NCBI GenBank assembly: GCA_022787425.1
Contig: JALFWB010000011.1
Span: 142,707-206,706 of the forward strand
DNA length: 64,000 nt
Direction of reading: 5' to 3'
Source of the DNA: Akkermansia sp.
GTDB lineage: Bacteria; Verrucomicrobiota; Verrucomicrobiia; Verrucomicrobiales; Akkermansiaceae
Shown here: positions 8,381-16,972 of the stretch, in pieces
Layout: the number at the start of each line of letters is the position of its first letter
How positions within the stretch are numbered: position 1 is the first letter of the stretch
Program-made: the position numbers and the translations under genes
The notes under the pieces: model-generated
What the model saw: only the letters and a program-made list of their open reading frames with translations
Databases searched by the model: none
Told to the model about the DNA's origin: nothing

Positions 8381-10006
8381 ATGAAAGACGACGGCAATGT
8401 AGCACGCACAGCTCCCGGTGTATTCGGGTGGCGCCTTCTGAGGAAAGCCCTGAAGGCGGCGGAAGAGGGCGTCTATTGCTGGAACCTGACGAACAACCAG
8501 ATTTACTACACAGAGCAGTGCATGCATATGCTGGGCATGCCCATCCACGACATCGCTCCCAACATCTTCACGGAAGCGGACATCTGTATCCATGCGGAGG
8601 ACCGTAAGTTCTTCCTCTCCACCGTGCAGCACTACATCGACCGCCCCACGATGAACCCGCTGCGCGTGGAGGTGCGCCTGCTCAACCAAAACTCCCGCGG
8701 CTGGCGCTGGGTGCGCGTCAACGGCCTGCTGGAGAAAAACGCCGAGGACGGCAGCGACTGCCTGGTAGGCGTGTGGGTCGACATCACGCGCCGCAAGATG
8801 GCCGACTGGCACGCCATGGAGGAGCGCGACCTTTTCCGCACCCTCATCAACCACCTGCCGGACAATATCTACTTCAAGAGCCGAGAATCCCGATTCGTCA
8901 TCGCCAACGAAGCCACGGCCCGCAAGATGGGCGTCCCCACCCCCTCCGACCTCATCGGGTGCCGGGACGACAACTTCTTCTCCGGCGAAATGAGCGACAT
9001 TGCCCGCCGGGAGGAGCTGCAGATCATGCAGACCGGCAAACCCATCACCAACCGCATCCACCACGAGACCTGGAAAGGCGGGGCGGACTCATGGAGCCGT
9101 GTCTCGAAGTTTCCTTGGTACGACACCGCCGGACGCATCAAGGGCATTGTCGGCATCTCCTCGGACGTCACGGAGCTTATCGAATCCCGCCATCGCTACC
9201 AACGCGCGGCGGAGGAGCTGCAGCAAAGAACAGATGCCTTGGAGCAAGAGATACGACTGGCACGCGAGCTGCAGCTGGCCCTGCAACCCCGCAGCATTCC
9301 GGATCGCATCTGCACGCGCAAGGACGGTAAGACCGGACGGGCACACTTCCACCACGTCTACAGACCCTGCGACGGCGTGGCGGGGGATTGCTACGCCGTC
9401 TTCCCCGTGGGGGAAAGCGGCCTCGGGATGCTCATCTGCGATGTGATGGGGCACGGCGTGCATGCCGCACTCATCGTCTCCATGCTGCGCGGACTCACGG
9501 AGCAGGTGACTAATCTGGCAGACACCCCCGGATTACTGCTCAACTCGCTCAACTACCAGCTTAACCGCATTTTCACGGAGGCCAACATCTCCATGTTTGC
9601 CACCGCCTTTTACGTCTATTTGGACTTGGAACGAAAGCGCCTCACCCTCTCCGGAGCCGGGCATCCCGCGCCCATCATCATCGAGGCGGACGGCAAGGCG
9701 CACCAGCCCATCATTCCCCGCTCCCCGGCTCTTGGATTACTGCCCCGCGCCAACTTCCGCGAAAGCGAGCACAAACTCGAACCGGGCATGAAGCTCATGC
9801 TCTTTACCGATGGGCTGACGGAAGCACGGAATGCCGAGGGCGATGAGCTGGGTGTCAACCGCCTCCTCCGCCTGCTGCAGGACAATCCTCCGGAAGGCAT
9901 CAAGGATGTTATCGATGCATCCTTGGTTGCCATGCGCAACTTCGCGGGCAGAACCGAGCAGGACGATGACATCTGCCTGCTGGGCGTTGAATTTACCGAG
10001 GAGTAG
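8381..10006 (+). CDS. PAS-domain PP2C/SpoIIE serine phosphatase
   Basis: A soluble 541-residue signalling phosphatase of the RsbU/RsbP kind. Two PAS modules come first: about 20-135, ending with a PAC-like GVWVDITRRKM, and about 145-265, with FRTLINHLPDNIYFK and GIVGISSDVTEL. A coiled-coil linker (about 270-300) follows, then a SpoIIE phosphatase domain. Metal-binding residues are intact: D336 in AGDCYA, D354 in CDVMGHG, the TDGLTEA loop, and D528-D530 in QDDDICL. It probably dephosphorylates an anti-sigma antagonist or similar phosphoprotein in response to a signal sensed by PAS. No antagonist or anti-sigma gene lies next to it. Compare the degenerate relative at 56732-58861. Confidence 0.88.
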   Translation: MKDDGNVARTAPGVFGWRLLRKALKAAEEGVYCWNLTNNQIYYTEQCMHMLGMPIHDIAPNIFTEADICIHAEDRKFFLSTVQHYIDRPTMNPLRVEVRLLNQNSRGWRWVRVNGLLEKNAEDGSDCLVGVWVDITRRKMADWHAMEERDLFRTLINHLPDNIYFKSRESRFVIANEATARKMGVPTPSDLIGCRDDNFFSGEMSDIARREELQIMQTGKPITNRIHHETWKGGADSWSRVSKFPWYDTAGRIKGIVGISSDVTELIESRHRYQRAAEELQQRTDALEQEIRLARELQLALQPRSIPDRICTRKDGKTGRAHFHHVYRPCDGVAGDCYAVFPVGESGLGMLICDVMGHGVHAALIVSMLRGLTEQVTNLADTPGLLLNSLNYQLNRIFTEANISMFATAFYVYLDLERKRLTLSGAGHPAPIIIEADGKAHQPIIPRSPALGLLPRANFRESEHKLEPGMKLMLFTDGLTEARNAEGDELGVNRLLRLLQDNPPEGIKDVIDASLVAMRNFAGRTEQDDDICLLGVEFTEE

Positions 10007-10124
10007 CCCCTGCAATCCCGCGAAATACCCCCGTTTCCGGCTTTTTTTGCATCCGAACCGTAGAATTGTATTGCCAAAAAGCGTTTTTAGGGGTAGGCTA
10101 TAGTCGAGCTAAGTGATATTCAAC

Positions 10125-11615
10125 ATGGGTGAGAAACCACAATTTGACCTTTCGGAACTGACAGAATTCCGCTTTGCGCCGGACTGGGCCAAAGAGGGAG
10201 CACCGACAACACCGATAACATACCGAGACTCCCGAGACCCCCGGCGAGACGGAGAACGCAGAGGCGGACGTCCCGGTTCCCCCGGACGGAGACCCGGACG
10301 AGACGGAGCGGCACCTTCCGGTGCTCGGCGTGAGCGCACGGAACGCGGTGCTCGCCCCGATCGAGGCGATCGTCGCCCCCGTAGGGAGGATCGGCGTCCG
10401 GTTCGGCAGCAAGTTGAACCGGCGGAAGGTTTCCGTGTAGAGCTGCGCCCCACCAACAGCAGCCTGCAGGTTTTCGCCAAGGAGGTGCAGGAGCACAAGC
10501 GCGTTTACCCGCTCCTGAGTGTTGCCGGTTTCATCATGGCCGGCAAAGATCGCTATGACCTCGTCTTCATGCGCTTGGAAAACGGCCCCATGCTCATCCA
10601 TTCCAAGAAAGGAGACGGTGCCTGCTGGCTGACGGAGGAAGAGGCCCTCGCCTACCTGCCGAAAGCCCCGTGGTTCTCCGAGTTCTACACCACTGAGCAG
10701 CAGCAAGCGGAGCCCCCCAAGGGCAGCTTCTCCGCCATTGCCAAGTGCAGTCGGGGCGGTGAGCTCATCGGTCCGAACAACTGGCACGGCTACCAGGCGG
10801 CCCTCATGCAGCTCTACCGCGCCAAGTACGCCCATATGCCGCTGGATGCTTTCAAGAACAGCATCGTCACCGAGAAGGGCGAGGAAGTCGTCGCTCAGTG
10901 GCTGCAGCAGGTCAGCACCAAATCCGTTTGGCGTCCCACCCGAGAAGATGCCGCTGAGACCGTTCTGGAGAGTCTCAAGGACGTTCAGGCCGATTTCCGG
11001 GCCCATCACTACGAGGACGCCTATGAGGTCGTGGATAAGGTCTTCGTGAACGGTGCCACGCCTGCAGAGGTCCTCTCCCCCGGATTGGAGGCCCACCTTT
11101 ACACACTGGCGACCCGCACGCGCAAACACCCGCAGATTCTCATCCCCAATCTCTGCCACGGGATGGCCCGTAATCATGTACCCATCTTCAAGTGGCAGGG
11201 CAATCACTACACCGGCCCCGGACGCGTACGCGCCATCCCGGCGGATACCACCTTGGCAGACCGCATGGCAGCCATTGTCGCTTGGGCCAAGGAGCACTCC
11301 GGCGAGCGAGTGGATGCCATGTTCGCGGCCCTCTCCGGCACGGCTGCCGGTACTGAGGAGGCCACTGCAGCCTTCGCCCCCTATGCGGCAGACCTCATCT
11401 GGCTGCTCGACCAAGGCTTCCTCGTGGTGATGAACGACAATACGCTCTGGTTCCCCAAGGGCGAGGTTGCGCCGCCCGCACCCACTCGTGACCGTGAGCG
11501 TACCCACCGCAAACGCTCCAAGAAGACCCCTTCCAAGCCCAAGCAGGCTGCTCCGTCCGCTGATACTCCGGCCGACACTACGGAACAGCAGTCTCCGGTA
11601 CACGAAAGCGAATAA
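10125..11615 (+). CDS. Unknown protein with Arg/Gly-rich N-terminus
   Basis: I do not recognise this 496-residue protein. After a short start it has an Arg/Gly/Asp/Pro-rich, presumably disordered stretch (about 25-100) with RGG-like pieces, a composition common in RNA-binding or condensate-forming proteins. A folded mixed alpha/beta region follows (about 105-440; VFAKEVQEHKRVYPLLSV, YDLVFMRLENGPMLIHSK, NLCHGMARNHVPIFKWQG), then a Lys/Pro/Thr-rich tail. There is no signal peptide or membrane segment, so it should be cytoplasmic. The ATG at 10125 is preferred over a GTG at 10113. A weak promoter (TTGCCA 10071-10076, TAGGCT 10094-10099) may precede it. A terminator follows, so it is a single-gene unit. 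Confidence 0.6.
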   Translation: MGEKPQFDLSELTEFRFAPDWAKEGAPTTPITYRDSRDPRRDGERRGGRPGSPGRRPGRDGAAPSGARRERTERGARPDRGDRRPRREDRRPVRQQVEPAEGFRVELRPTNSSLQVFAKEVQEHKRVYPLLSVAGFIMAGKDRYDLVFMRLENGPMLIHSKKGDGACWLTEEEALAYLPKAPWFSEFYTTEQQQAEPPKGSFSAIAKCSRGGELIGPNNWHGYQAALMQLYRAKYAHMPLDAFKNSIVTEKGEEVVAQWLQQVSTKSVWRPTREDAAETVLESLKDVQADFRAHHYEDAYEVVDKVFVNGATPAEVLSPGLEAHLYTLATRTRKHPQILIPNLCHGMARNHVPIFKWQGNHYTGPGRVRAIPADTTLADRMAAIVAWAKEHSGERVDAMFAALSGTAAGTEEATAAFAPYAADLIWLLDQGFLVVMNDNTLWFPKGEVAPPAPTRDRERTHRKRSKKTPSKPKQAAPSADTPADTTEQQSPVHESE

Positions 11616-11640
11616 TCAGGAAATAACGCGTTCCATTCCG

Positions 11641-11700
11641 GGCCGTTTTGCGTGCCAAATGAGGAGATTTTCCTCTCTTTGCATCCAAAACGGCCTTTTT
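11641..11700 (+). terminator. Rho-independent terminator with composite stem
   Basis: Outer stem GGCCGTTTTG (11641-11650) with CAAAACGGCC (ending 11695), then TTTTT. A small inner hairpin (GAGGA/TCCTC) sits in the loop. It ends the 10125-11615 transcript. Confidence 0.8.
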
Positions 11701-11707
11701 GTCGGTC

Positions 11708-11723
11708 AAAATAGGCCTATTTT
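11708..11723. repeat. Perfect 16-bp palindrome in the 11616-11927 gap
   Basis: AAAATAGGCCTATTTT, a perfect dyad in the 312-base space between the Arg-rich gene and the AP2-like gene, just after the terminator and about 80 bases before the next promoter. It could be a protein-binding site. The rest of this gap is A+T-rich, with runs of A, and holds no gene. Confidence 0.5.
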
Positions 11724-11799
11724 CAATGAGTGTACTTAATAATAACGGTTCTGAAGCGCAAAAAAACGAAAAAATTTGCGACAGCGCGCATTTTCTTCG

Positions 11800-11830
11800 T
11801 TGACATTCAAAATTTTATCGTTATTATAAG
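11800..11830 (+). promoter_or_regulatory. Promoter of the AP2-like gene
   Basis: Consensus -35 TTGACA (11800-11805) and a -10 in TTATTATAAG (best 11823-11828 at 17 bases, or 11825-11830 at 19). The leader to the ATG at 11928 is about 95 bases, unlike the leaderless genes nearby, so there is room for post-transcriptional control. Confidence 0.6.
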
Positions 11831-11927
11831 GGTATGCTTTTGCACGAAGTAGAACGGCTTTCTCCTTGGGTCAACTCTGTTGGTTGATCGGTGCAAATCA
11901 TGTTTCTTACTTAAACAGACACATATT

Positions 11928-12323
11928 ATGAACGAACAGTACCTGACAAGCCTGCCCCCCGGAACAACGCTTCGCAACCTCACGCGCTACGAGACGGAGG
12001 GCAAGTACTTCCACGGTTGGCGCGTCTGTATCTCCCGCCGGGGATATCAGTTCATCCGCTACGTGGCCGACAGCATGCATGATGGTTCCCCCGTGGAAAG
12101 CCTTCGCGCCGCTGTTGCCATGCGCGACGCCATTTTGGCGGATCTGGCTACCACGGAAAACGTTGGTCGTTGCCTGCGCAAGTGGCAGCGTGAGACCAAG
12201 GTAAAGCGTCCCGTGAAGAACCCGCGCCGCGCCATGTACATGCGCCGTCTGCGCAAGCGTCATAAGGAGGAGGCCGCAGCCAACGCTCCCGAGACCCCTG
12301 AGACCTCCGAGCCGCAGGCCTAA
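11928..12323 (+). CDS. Small AP2-like, very basic protein
   Basis: A 131-residue protein with a central module (about 20-70: GWRVCISRRGYQFIRYVAD followed by an amphipathic helix SLRAAVAMRDAILADL). This three-strand-plus-helix pattern resembles bacterial and phage AP2/ERF-like DNA-binding domains. After it comes a Lys/Arg-rich segment (KVKRPVKNPRRAMYMRRLRKRHK) and a Glu/Pro/Thr tail. DNA or RNA binding is the likely role, but the AP2 assignment is by pattern only. The start MNEQYL is preferred over an upstream ATG because it opens the folded part. It is a single-gene unit with its own promoter, a long leader and a strong terminator, a layout often seen for abundant nucleoid-type proteins. Confidence 0.65.
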   Translation: MNEQYLTSLPPGTTLRNLTRYETEGKYFHGWRVCISRRGYQFIRYVADSMHDGSPVESLRAAVAMRDAILADLATTENVGRCLRKWQRETKVKRPVKNPRRAMYMRRLRKRHKEEAAANAPETPETSEPQA

Positions 12324-12347
12324 TTCTTCTTAACACGAGAGATTTCA

Positions 12348-12382
12348 GAACCGTCCTTTTCCTCGAAAAGGCGGTTCTTTTT
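12348..12382 (+). terminator. Terminator between the AP2-like gene and trpF
   Basis: Stem GAACCG-CCTTTTC (12348-12361, one bulged T) with GAAAAGG-CGGTTC (12365-12377), a three-base loop, then TTTTT. The U-tract serves the plus strand and overlaps the trpF stop codon on the other strand. Confidence 0.85.
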
Positions 12383-13016
12383 ATGCAAACCGGAAGGAGA
12401 GAGTACAGAAGACGGCTCGAAGGGCAGCAGGATCCTTGCGACCGGGGGAGAGCTCCACGCCGCTGTTGAGGTCGATGCCGTTCGGGTGGCAGAGAGAGAG
12501 GAGGCGGGGGAGATTGGAGAGAGAGAGACCGCCGGCGAGAAACCAGGGGTGGGGGAAGCGGAGGCGGTCGAGGGAGGCGACGTCAAGGCAGCGGCCGAGG
12601 CCGCCGGAGGCTGCGGCACTGCCGGCATCCAACAGGTAGTAGGCACAGAAGGGAGCCCATGCGTCAATTTGCGCCTGCAGTGACTCGATGGGGATCTTCT
12701 CCGGCCAGAGGACTCGGATGATACGCTCCGGTCCCAGGAACGCGGCATCCTGCGTGCTGTAGGGGCCGTGCAGCTGCAACAGGTCCAGACGAGCTGTACG
12801 GGCGATCTCCGCTATCTCCCGCACCTCGGTGCGCACGAAAACGCCCACGCGACGGCAGGGGCCGGTGGGGATGGCAGCCGCCAGCTGCGGCGTCACGCAG
12901 CGCGGGCTGGCGGGGTGGAAGATGAAGCCTAGGAAATCCGCCCCGCAGGACGCTGCCACAGCGGCGTCCTCGGCGTTGGTCTGGCCGCAGACCTTCACAA
13001 GGAGACGTCGGCTCAT
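12381..13016 (-). CDS. trpF: Phosphoribosylanthranilate isomerase
   Basis: Third step of tryptophan synthesis: converts phosphoribosylanthranilate to the carboxyphenylaminodeoxyribulose phosphate by Amadori rearrangement. The 211-residue barrel begins with LVKVCGQTNAEDA, carrying the catalytic Cys, and has LLDAGSAAASGGLGR with the general-acid Asp and FLAGGLSLSN for phosphate binding. It is the last gene of the trp operon here and overlaps trpC by four bases (ATGA). No trpB or trpA follows, so tryptophan synthase must lie elsewhere. Confidence 0.95.
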   Translation of the reverse strand: MSRRLLVKVCGQTNAEDAAVAASCGADFLGFIFHPASPRCVTPQLAAAIPTGPCRRVGVFVRTEVREIAEIARTARLDLLQLHGPYSTQDAAFLGPERIIRVLWPEKIPIESLQAQIDAWAPFCAYYLLDAGSAAASGGLGRCLDVASLDRLRFPHPWFLAGGLSLSNLPRLLSLCHPNGIDLNSGVELSPGRKDPAALRAVFCTLSFRFA

Positions 13017-13780
13017 GGCAACAAGAGGTGCTGTAACATCTCATCCGGCGCAGGACTGCGCATGAGAGCCGTGCCGATCAACGCCGCCCTGAAGCCGGCC
13101 GCCCCCGCCTGCTGCAAATGCTCGCGAGTGCTCATGGCACTGGCAGCAATGCAGCACTCACCGGGCAGGCAGTGCGCCGCCATCCGCAGACAGGCCTCGC
13201 GGTCGGTGCGGAAGGTCTCAAGGTTGCGGGCGTTGATTTGCAGGATACGCGCCCCCGACTCCCGAGCGATGTCCAGCTCCGCTTCGGTAAACACTTCCAC
13301 CACCGCATGGATCCCCTGCGACTCCGCCAGCAAACGCAGGTCCCGCAACTGCTCGGCATCCGGGGTGAGGGCCACGATGAGCAGCAGGGCCGAGGCGGGC
13401 GTGGCGAAGGTCTCGCGCACCTGCAACTCGTGGAATATGAAGTCCTTGCGCAGCAAAGGCAGCACCGCCCCCGCCGCTGCTGTCAGGTCTGCGGTGCTGC
13501 CGCAGAAGTAACGCTGCTCGGTCAGTACGCTCATGCAGGTGGCCCCACCGGCGGCGTACAAACGGGCGGCATCCTGCGGGGTGCGCGTGTTGTTAATCAC
13601 ACCCTCGGAAGGCGAGCTGCGCTTAAACTCTGCGATGACATGCAGCGGAGCCCCGACGCGGGGAGCGGCTCGCAGCGCGGCTTCGAAGTCCGGACGGGGC
13701 AGCTGCAGGGGAGCCGGCATGGCGCGGCGCAGGGCAGCCAGCTCCTCCTGCTTGGAATCGATGAAGCATTGCAGGTTCAT
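13013..13780 (-). CDS. trpC: Indole-3-glycerol phosphate synthase
   Basis: Closes the indole ring of tryptophan. It is 255 residues long with the family landmarks in order: IAEFKRSSPSEG (phosphate and catalytic Lys), the catalytic Lys of LLRKDFIFHELQV, GARILQINARNLETF, and the C-terminal phosphate-binding segment FRAALIGTALMRSP. A separate monofunctional enzyme, not fused to trpF as in E. coli. It overlaps trpD by four bases upstream and trpF by four bases downstream, a tightly coupled arrangement. Confidence 0.96.
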   Translation of the reverse strand: MNLQCFIDSKQEELAALRRAMPAPLQLPRPDFEAALRAAPRVGAPLHVIAEFKRSSPSEGVINNTRTPQDAARLYAAGGATCMSVLTEQRYFCGSTADLTAAAGAVLPLLRKDFIFHELQVRETFATPASALLLIVALTPDAEQLRDLRLLAESQGIHAVVEVFTEAELDIARESGARILQINARNLETFRTDREACLRMAAHCLPGECCIAASAMSTREHLQQAGAAGFRAALIGTALMRSPAPDEMLQHLLLP

Positions 13781-14790
13781 AATTCCGCGAAGTGTTGCAG
13801 CACAGGCAGAGCCACGGCATCCGCTACAGCGCGTCGAGCCCTGTCAGCGCAGTCCTTGAGGGACTCATCGGGCTCCAGCAAATGCAGCGCAGCCGCCACA
13901 TTCAATGCCACCATATCCCGCATGGCCGGCGCCCCCTGACCATGCAGCAGGTCGCGCACCGCTGCGCGTGCGTCCTCGGTAGTCGACACAGTCAGGGCAG
14001 CCTCTCCCCCGGCGGGCGGGATAAAGCCCAACTCGGCGGGGTCGAAATCTGCCTTGTGCACCTCCCCGTTCACTACCAAACGCGCCTGCACAGGCCCGAA
14101 AGTCGTGGCCTCGTCATAGCCCCCTGCTCCGTGCAGCACCAAAGCGCGGCGGTAGCCGCAACGCGCCAGCACCGCCGCAATGCTGTCCAGCATGGCAGGC
14201 TTGGCCACACCCATCATCAGGAAATCCGGACGAGCAGGGTTGATCATGGGCCCCAGTACATTGAAGAGGGTCCGCACCCCGAGCTGCTTGCGAATCGGCA
14301 CAATGGCACGGAAACCGGGGTGAAAGTTCGGGGCAAGACAGAACGCGAATCCGCTCTTCTCCATGCTGCGCCGCACTCCCTCGGCATCCAGCCCCAGGGG
14401 GTAGCCCACGGACTCCAGCGCATCCGCCGCGCCCGAGGTGGATGAAACGGCGCGGTTGCCGTGCTTGCAGACCTTGTAACCCAGCCCCGCCACGATCAGC
14501 GCGCTCACCGTGGAGCAGTTGAAGCTGTTCTTGCCGTCGCCGCCCGTACCGACGATGTCGATGCAGCCCTCGGGCAGCCCCTTCACGGACACCGCACGGC
14601 TCAGGCAGCTCTGAACGGCAGCGGTCAATTCGGTAGGCGTCTCGCCCTTCACGCGCAGCAGGAGCAGAAAAGCCCCCGCCACCGCCGGCGCCAGTTTGCC
14701 GTCCATCAGCTCTGCCATGCCGTAGGCGGCTTCCTCAGCCGTCAGGTCAATGCCCTCGGCCAGTTTGTCGATAATTGCAGTGATGTTCAT
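13777..14790 (-). CDS. trpD: Anthranilate phosphoribosyltransferase
   Basis: Transfers phosphoribose from PRPP to anthranilate. The 337-residue protein has DIVGTGGDGKNSFN (pyrophosphate loop), KHGNRAVSSTSGAADALE, and the conserved LGPMINPARPDF. The start at 14790 is three bases after the trpG stop, in keeping with one operon. No glutaminase domain is fused; that activity is the separate trpG. Confidence 0.96.
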   Translation of the reverse strand: MNITAIIDKLAEGIDLTAEEAAYGMAELMDGKLAPAVAGAFLLLLRVKGETPTELTAAVQSCLSRAVSVKGLPEGCIDIVGTGGDGKNSFNCSTVSALIVAGLGYKVCKHGNRAVSSTSGAADALESVGYPLGLDAEGVRRSMEKSGFAFCLAPNFHPGFRAIVPIRKQLGVRTLFNVLGPMINPARPDFLMMGVAKPAMLDSIAAVLARCGYRRALVLHGAGGYDEATTFGPVQARLVVNGEVHKADFDPAELGFIPPAGGEAALTVSTTEDARAAVRDLLHGQGAPAMRDMVALNVAAALHLLEPDESLKDCADRARRAVADAVALPVLQHFAEL

Positions 14791-14793
14791 ATC

Positions 14794-15366
14794 TCAGAGA
14801 ATGTTGTTCGGAAAGTTAGCAATCAAATCCAGACCGTTCTCGGTCAAGATGGACTCCGGGTGATACTGCACGCCCACCCAGGGGCGGTCGCGGAAGCGCA
14901 TGCTCATCACCTCCCCATCCTCGTCACGGGCAGTCACCTCCAGCAGCGGATGGTCGTCCGGCACCTTCACCACGAGCGAATGATATCGACCGATGGTCAT
15001 CGGCGAGGGGATGCCCGCATACAGACCCGTTCCGGGGTGCTCGATGCGGCTGGTCTTACCGTGCATCACACGCGGCCCCCGCACCACGGGACAGCCCGCA
15101 AAGGCTCCCAGGCACTGGTGCCCCAGGCAGACACCCAGCACGGGGATATGCTTCGGCAAGCGCGCCAAGAACTCAAGACAGCAACCGGCGTGCTCCGGGT
15201 TACTCGGTCCCGGGGAAAGCACCACGGCCTCCAGCTCCGGCGAGGTAGCCAGCCCCGGCACGCGCGGGTCATCATTGGTCAGCACCGTTGGCTTGCGTCC
15301 CGTGCGGATGAAATACTGCACGATGTTATAGGAGAAAGAATCGTAATTGTCGATGAATAAAAACAT
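14794..15366 (-). CDS. trpG: Anthranilate synthase glutamine amidotransferase subunit
   Basis: Supplies ammonia from glutamine to TrpE, and in many bacteria also to PabB for folate synthesis. A 190-residue class I glutamine amidotransferase beginning FIDNYDSFSYN. The catalytic Cys is in GVCLGHQCLG, and the His and Glu are in QYHPESILT. The loop RGPRVMHGKTS contacts TrpE in known complexes. It starts 12 bases after trpE. Its place in the trp operon favours the TrpG name; a second PabA role is possible, since no other copy is seen here. Confidence 0.94.
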   Translation of the reverse strand: MFLFIDNYDSFSYNIVQYFIRTGRKPTVLTNDDPRVPGLATSPELEAVVLSPGPSNPEHAGCCLEFLARLPKHIPVLGVCLGHQCLGAFAGCPVVRGPRVMHGKTSRIEHPGTGLYAGIPSPMTIGRYHSLVVKVPDDHPLLEVTARDEDGEVMSMRFRDRPWVGVQYHPESILTENGLDLIANFPNNIL

Positions 15367-15378
15367 GGCATGAAAAGG

Positions 15379-16770
15379 TTAGATATGATCCTCGGCGAGA
15401 ATGGCATCCACAATACGCCCCTTGTTGCGGCACTCGAGCCACTCCTGCTCCGGCACGGAGTCATAGACCAGCCCGGCTCCCGTCTGCCAGTAGAGGCGCT
15501 CCCCGCGCTTCCAGAGCGATCGGATGGTGATACCGGTATCCAGGTGCACGGCATCCTTATCCAGCCCGAACCAACCGATGCACCCGGCGTAGGGTCCACG
15601 GGGCACCTCCTCGATCTCGTGGATAATCTGCATAGCCCGCACCTTGGGGGCACCGCTCACCGTACCGGCGGGGAAGGTCGCGGCCAGCAGGTCCCAGCCA
15701 TCGCACTCGGGGGAGAGGTCGGCGGAGATGCGGCTGGTCATGTGCATCACATGCGAGAAGCGCTCCACGTCCATCAGCCGCTCCACCTTTACGCTGCCGC
15801 CCTGCGCCACGCGTCCCAGGTCGTTGCGGCCCAGATCCACCAGCATCACATGCTCGGCTCGCTCCTTGGGACTGGCCGTCATCTCCGCCGCTAGGGCGCA
15901 GTCTTCCTCCTCGTCCCGCCCGCGGCGGCGGGTGCCGGCAATGGGCGAGAGCAGCAGGCGGTTCTCCGTGCAGCGCACCATCACCTCCGGCGAGGCCCCG
16001 AGCAGCTCCAGGTCATCGAAGGCCATGCAGAACATGTAGGGCGAGGGGTTCAGGCGGCGCAGGCGGCGGTACAGGGTGAAGGCGTCGCCCGCAAACTCGG
16101 TGCTGCACTGCGACGCACCCACCACCTGAATGGCCTCGCCCTCGTGCAGCATGGTGCGCACCTTCTCCACGCAGCGGCAGTAGGCCTCGGCAGAGGGGCG
16201 GTAGCTCACCTCCCCCGTGCGGCAGGGCGTGGGATGCGTATCGCGCAGCGGCGGCAGGCAATCCAAGCGGCGCGGAGTGCCGATGCTGAGGTGGTAAAGC
16301 CGGTTGTACAGGTGGTCGAAGAGGGCAATGGTAGCAGGCAGCACCAAGCGGCACTCTGCGGATGCGGGGTCGATGGTCTCGGCCATTTTCGGCTGAAACA
16401 CCGCCACCATCTCATAGCCCCAGTAACCGTACAGCGCGCGGGTGATGGGTGGCAGGCCCGGTTTGTCCTGCACCAGGTTCAGCATCGCGGTGGCGGCGCG
16501 CATCCCTGCGATGTAGGGCATGCCGTCGCAGGACTTCAGCGGCTCCAGCTCCGGACTGTGCGTCTGCACCGCCAGCTTCCCGCCACAGCAGGAGAACTCG
16601 GCCAGAAAGTCCGTGGCGATCACGCTGTACCGGCCCCAGCGTCCGTCCACCTCCGCGCTTTCCAGCAGCAGGGCGTTCGGATTCGCCTGCCGCAGTTGCA
16701 TGAAGAGCCGGATCGGGGTCTGCGTGTCGCCGTCCGGCACGGTATCGCATTGCTGATGTAATTGAATCAT
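15379..16770 (-). CDS. trpE: Anthranilate synthase component I
   Basis: Chorismate-utilising enzyme that makes anthranilate, the first committed step to tryptophan. It is 463 residues long. The feedback site motif LLES (in ALLLESAEVDGRW) suggests inhibition by tryptophan. The catalytic core is complete: LSPIAGTRRRG, MLVDLGRNDLGRV, TFPAGTVSGAPKVRAMQII, YAGCIGWFG and GAGLVYDS. The start MIQLHQ at 16770 is the first ATG after the attenuator; the in-frame ATG at 16869 would read through the terminator hairpin. Expression should be set by the leader peptide and attenuator upstream. Confidence 0.96.
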   Translation of the reverse strand: MIQLHQQCDTVPDGDTQTPIRLFMQLRQANPNALLLESAEVDGRWGRYSVIATDFLAEFSCCGGKLAVQTHSPELEPLKSCDGMPYIAGMRAATAMLNLVQDKPGLPPITRALYGYWGYEMVAVFQPKMAETIDPASAECRLVLPATIALFDHLYNRLYHLSIGTPRRLDCLPPLRDTHPTPCRTGEVSYRPSAEAYCRCVEKVRTMLHEGEAIQVVGASQCSTEFAGDAFTLYRRLRRLNPSPYMFCMAFDDLELLGASPEVMVRCTENRLLLSPIAGTRRRGRDEEEDCALAAEMTASPKERAEHVMLVDLGRNDLGRVAQGGSVKVERLMDVERFSHVMHMTSRISADLSPECDGWDLLAATFPAGTVSGAPKVRAMQIIHEIEEVPRGPYAGCIGWFGLDKDAVHLDTGITIRSLWKRGERLYWQTGAGLVYDSVPEQEWLECRNKGRIVDAILAEDHI

Positions 16771-16804
16771 ATAGTTTGAATAGGAATTAGAAAAAGGGAG
16801 AAAT

Positions 16805-16840
16805 AAAAAAAGCCTCGGCATCCGTTCGGGAAGCCAAGGC
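16805..16840 (-). terminator. Attenuator terminator upstream of trpE
   Basis: On the minus strand, stem GCCTTGGC (16833-16840) with GCCGAGGC (16812-16819), one G-U pair, plus an inner TCC/GGA pairing, followed by seven U (16805-16811). It lies between the Trp-rich leader peptide and trpE, 35 bases before the ATG. A second hairpin, AAGAAC with GTTCTT (16876-16881 and 16859-16864), lies between it and the leader stop and may be the pause or competing structure. I did not work out the full set of alternative pairings. Confidence 0.85.
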
Positions 16841-16887
16841 AACCGACAGCCGTTCGCTGTTCTTGTCACTCAGAAAAGAACTTCCCG

Positions 16888-16965
16888 TCACCACCATGTG
16901 CTGCGCCAAAGCCAAGCTCCCATCTGCTCAGCCGCCTTATTGCGCGTGTGGTTTAAGAAAGTCAT
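16888..16965 (-). CDS. trpL: trp operon leader peptide, 25 residues, four Trp
   Basis: A short reading frame that ends in Trp-Leu-Trp-Arg-Ser-Thr-Trp-Trp-stop, about 118 bases before trpE and followed by an attenuator hairpin with a U-run. Four Trp codons in the last eight sense codons is the signature of ribosome-mediated attenuation: low charged tRNA-Trp stalls the ribosome there and prevents the terminator. A further in-frame ATG exists three codons upstream (16974), but it overlaps the -10 box TAAAAT. The start at 16965 lies exactly seven bases after that box, so the leader message is probably leaderless. The peptide is too short for ordinary gene callers. Confidence 0.85.
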   Translation of the reverse strand: MTFLNHTRNKAAEQMGAWLWRSTWW

Positions 16966-16972
16966 CGCCGTC

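Noticed and set aside
10098..11603. A 501-codon minus-strand frame opposite the Arg-rich unknown gene
   Set aside because: Both strands are open, but the plus frame has protein-like composition, ends before a plus-strand terminator with a U-run, and has a start near a promoter; the minus frame is Gly/Leu/Arg-biased and has none of these.
12324..12380. trpB/trpA continuation of the trp operon
   Set aside because: The operon ends at trpF, which faces a terminator and a convergent gene; no tryptophan synthase sequence is in the window.
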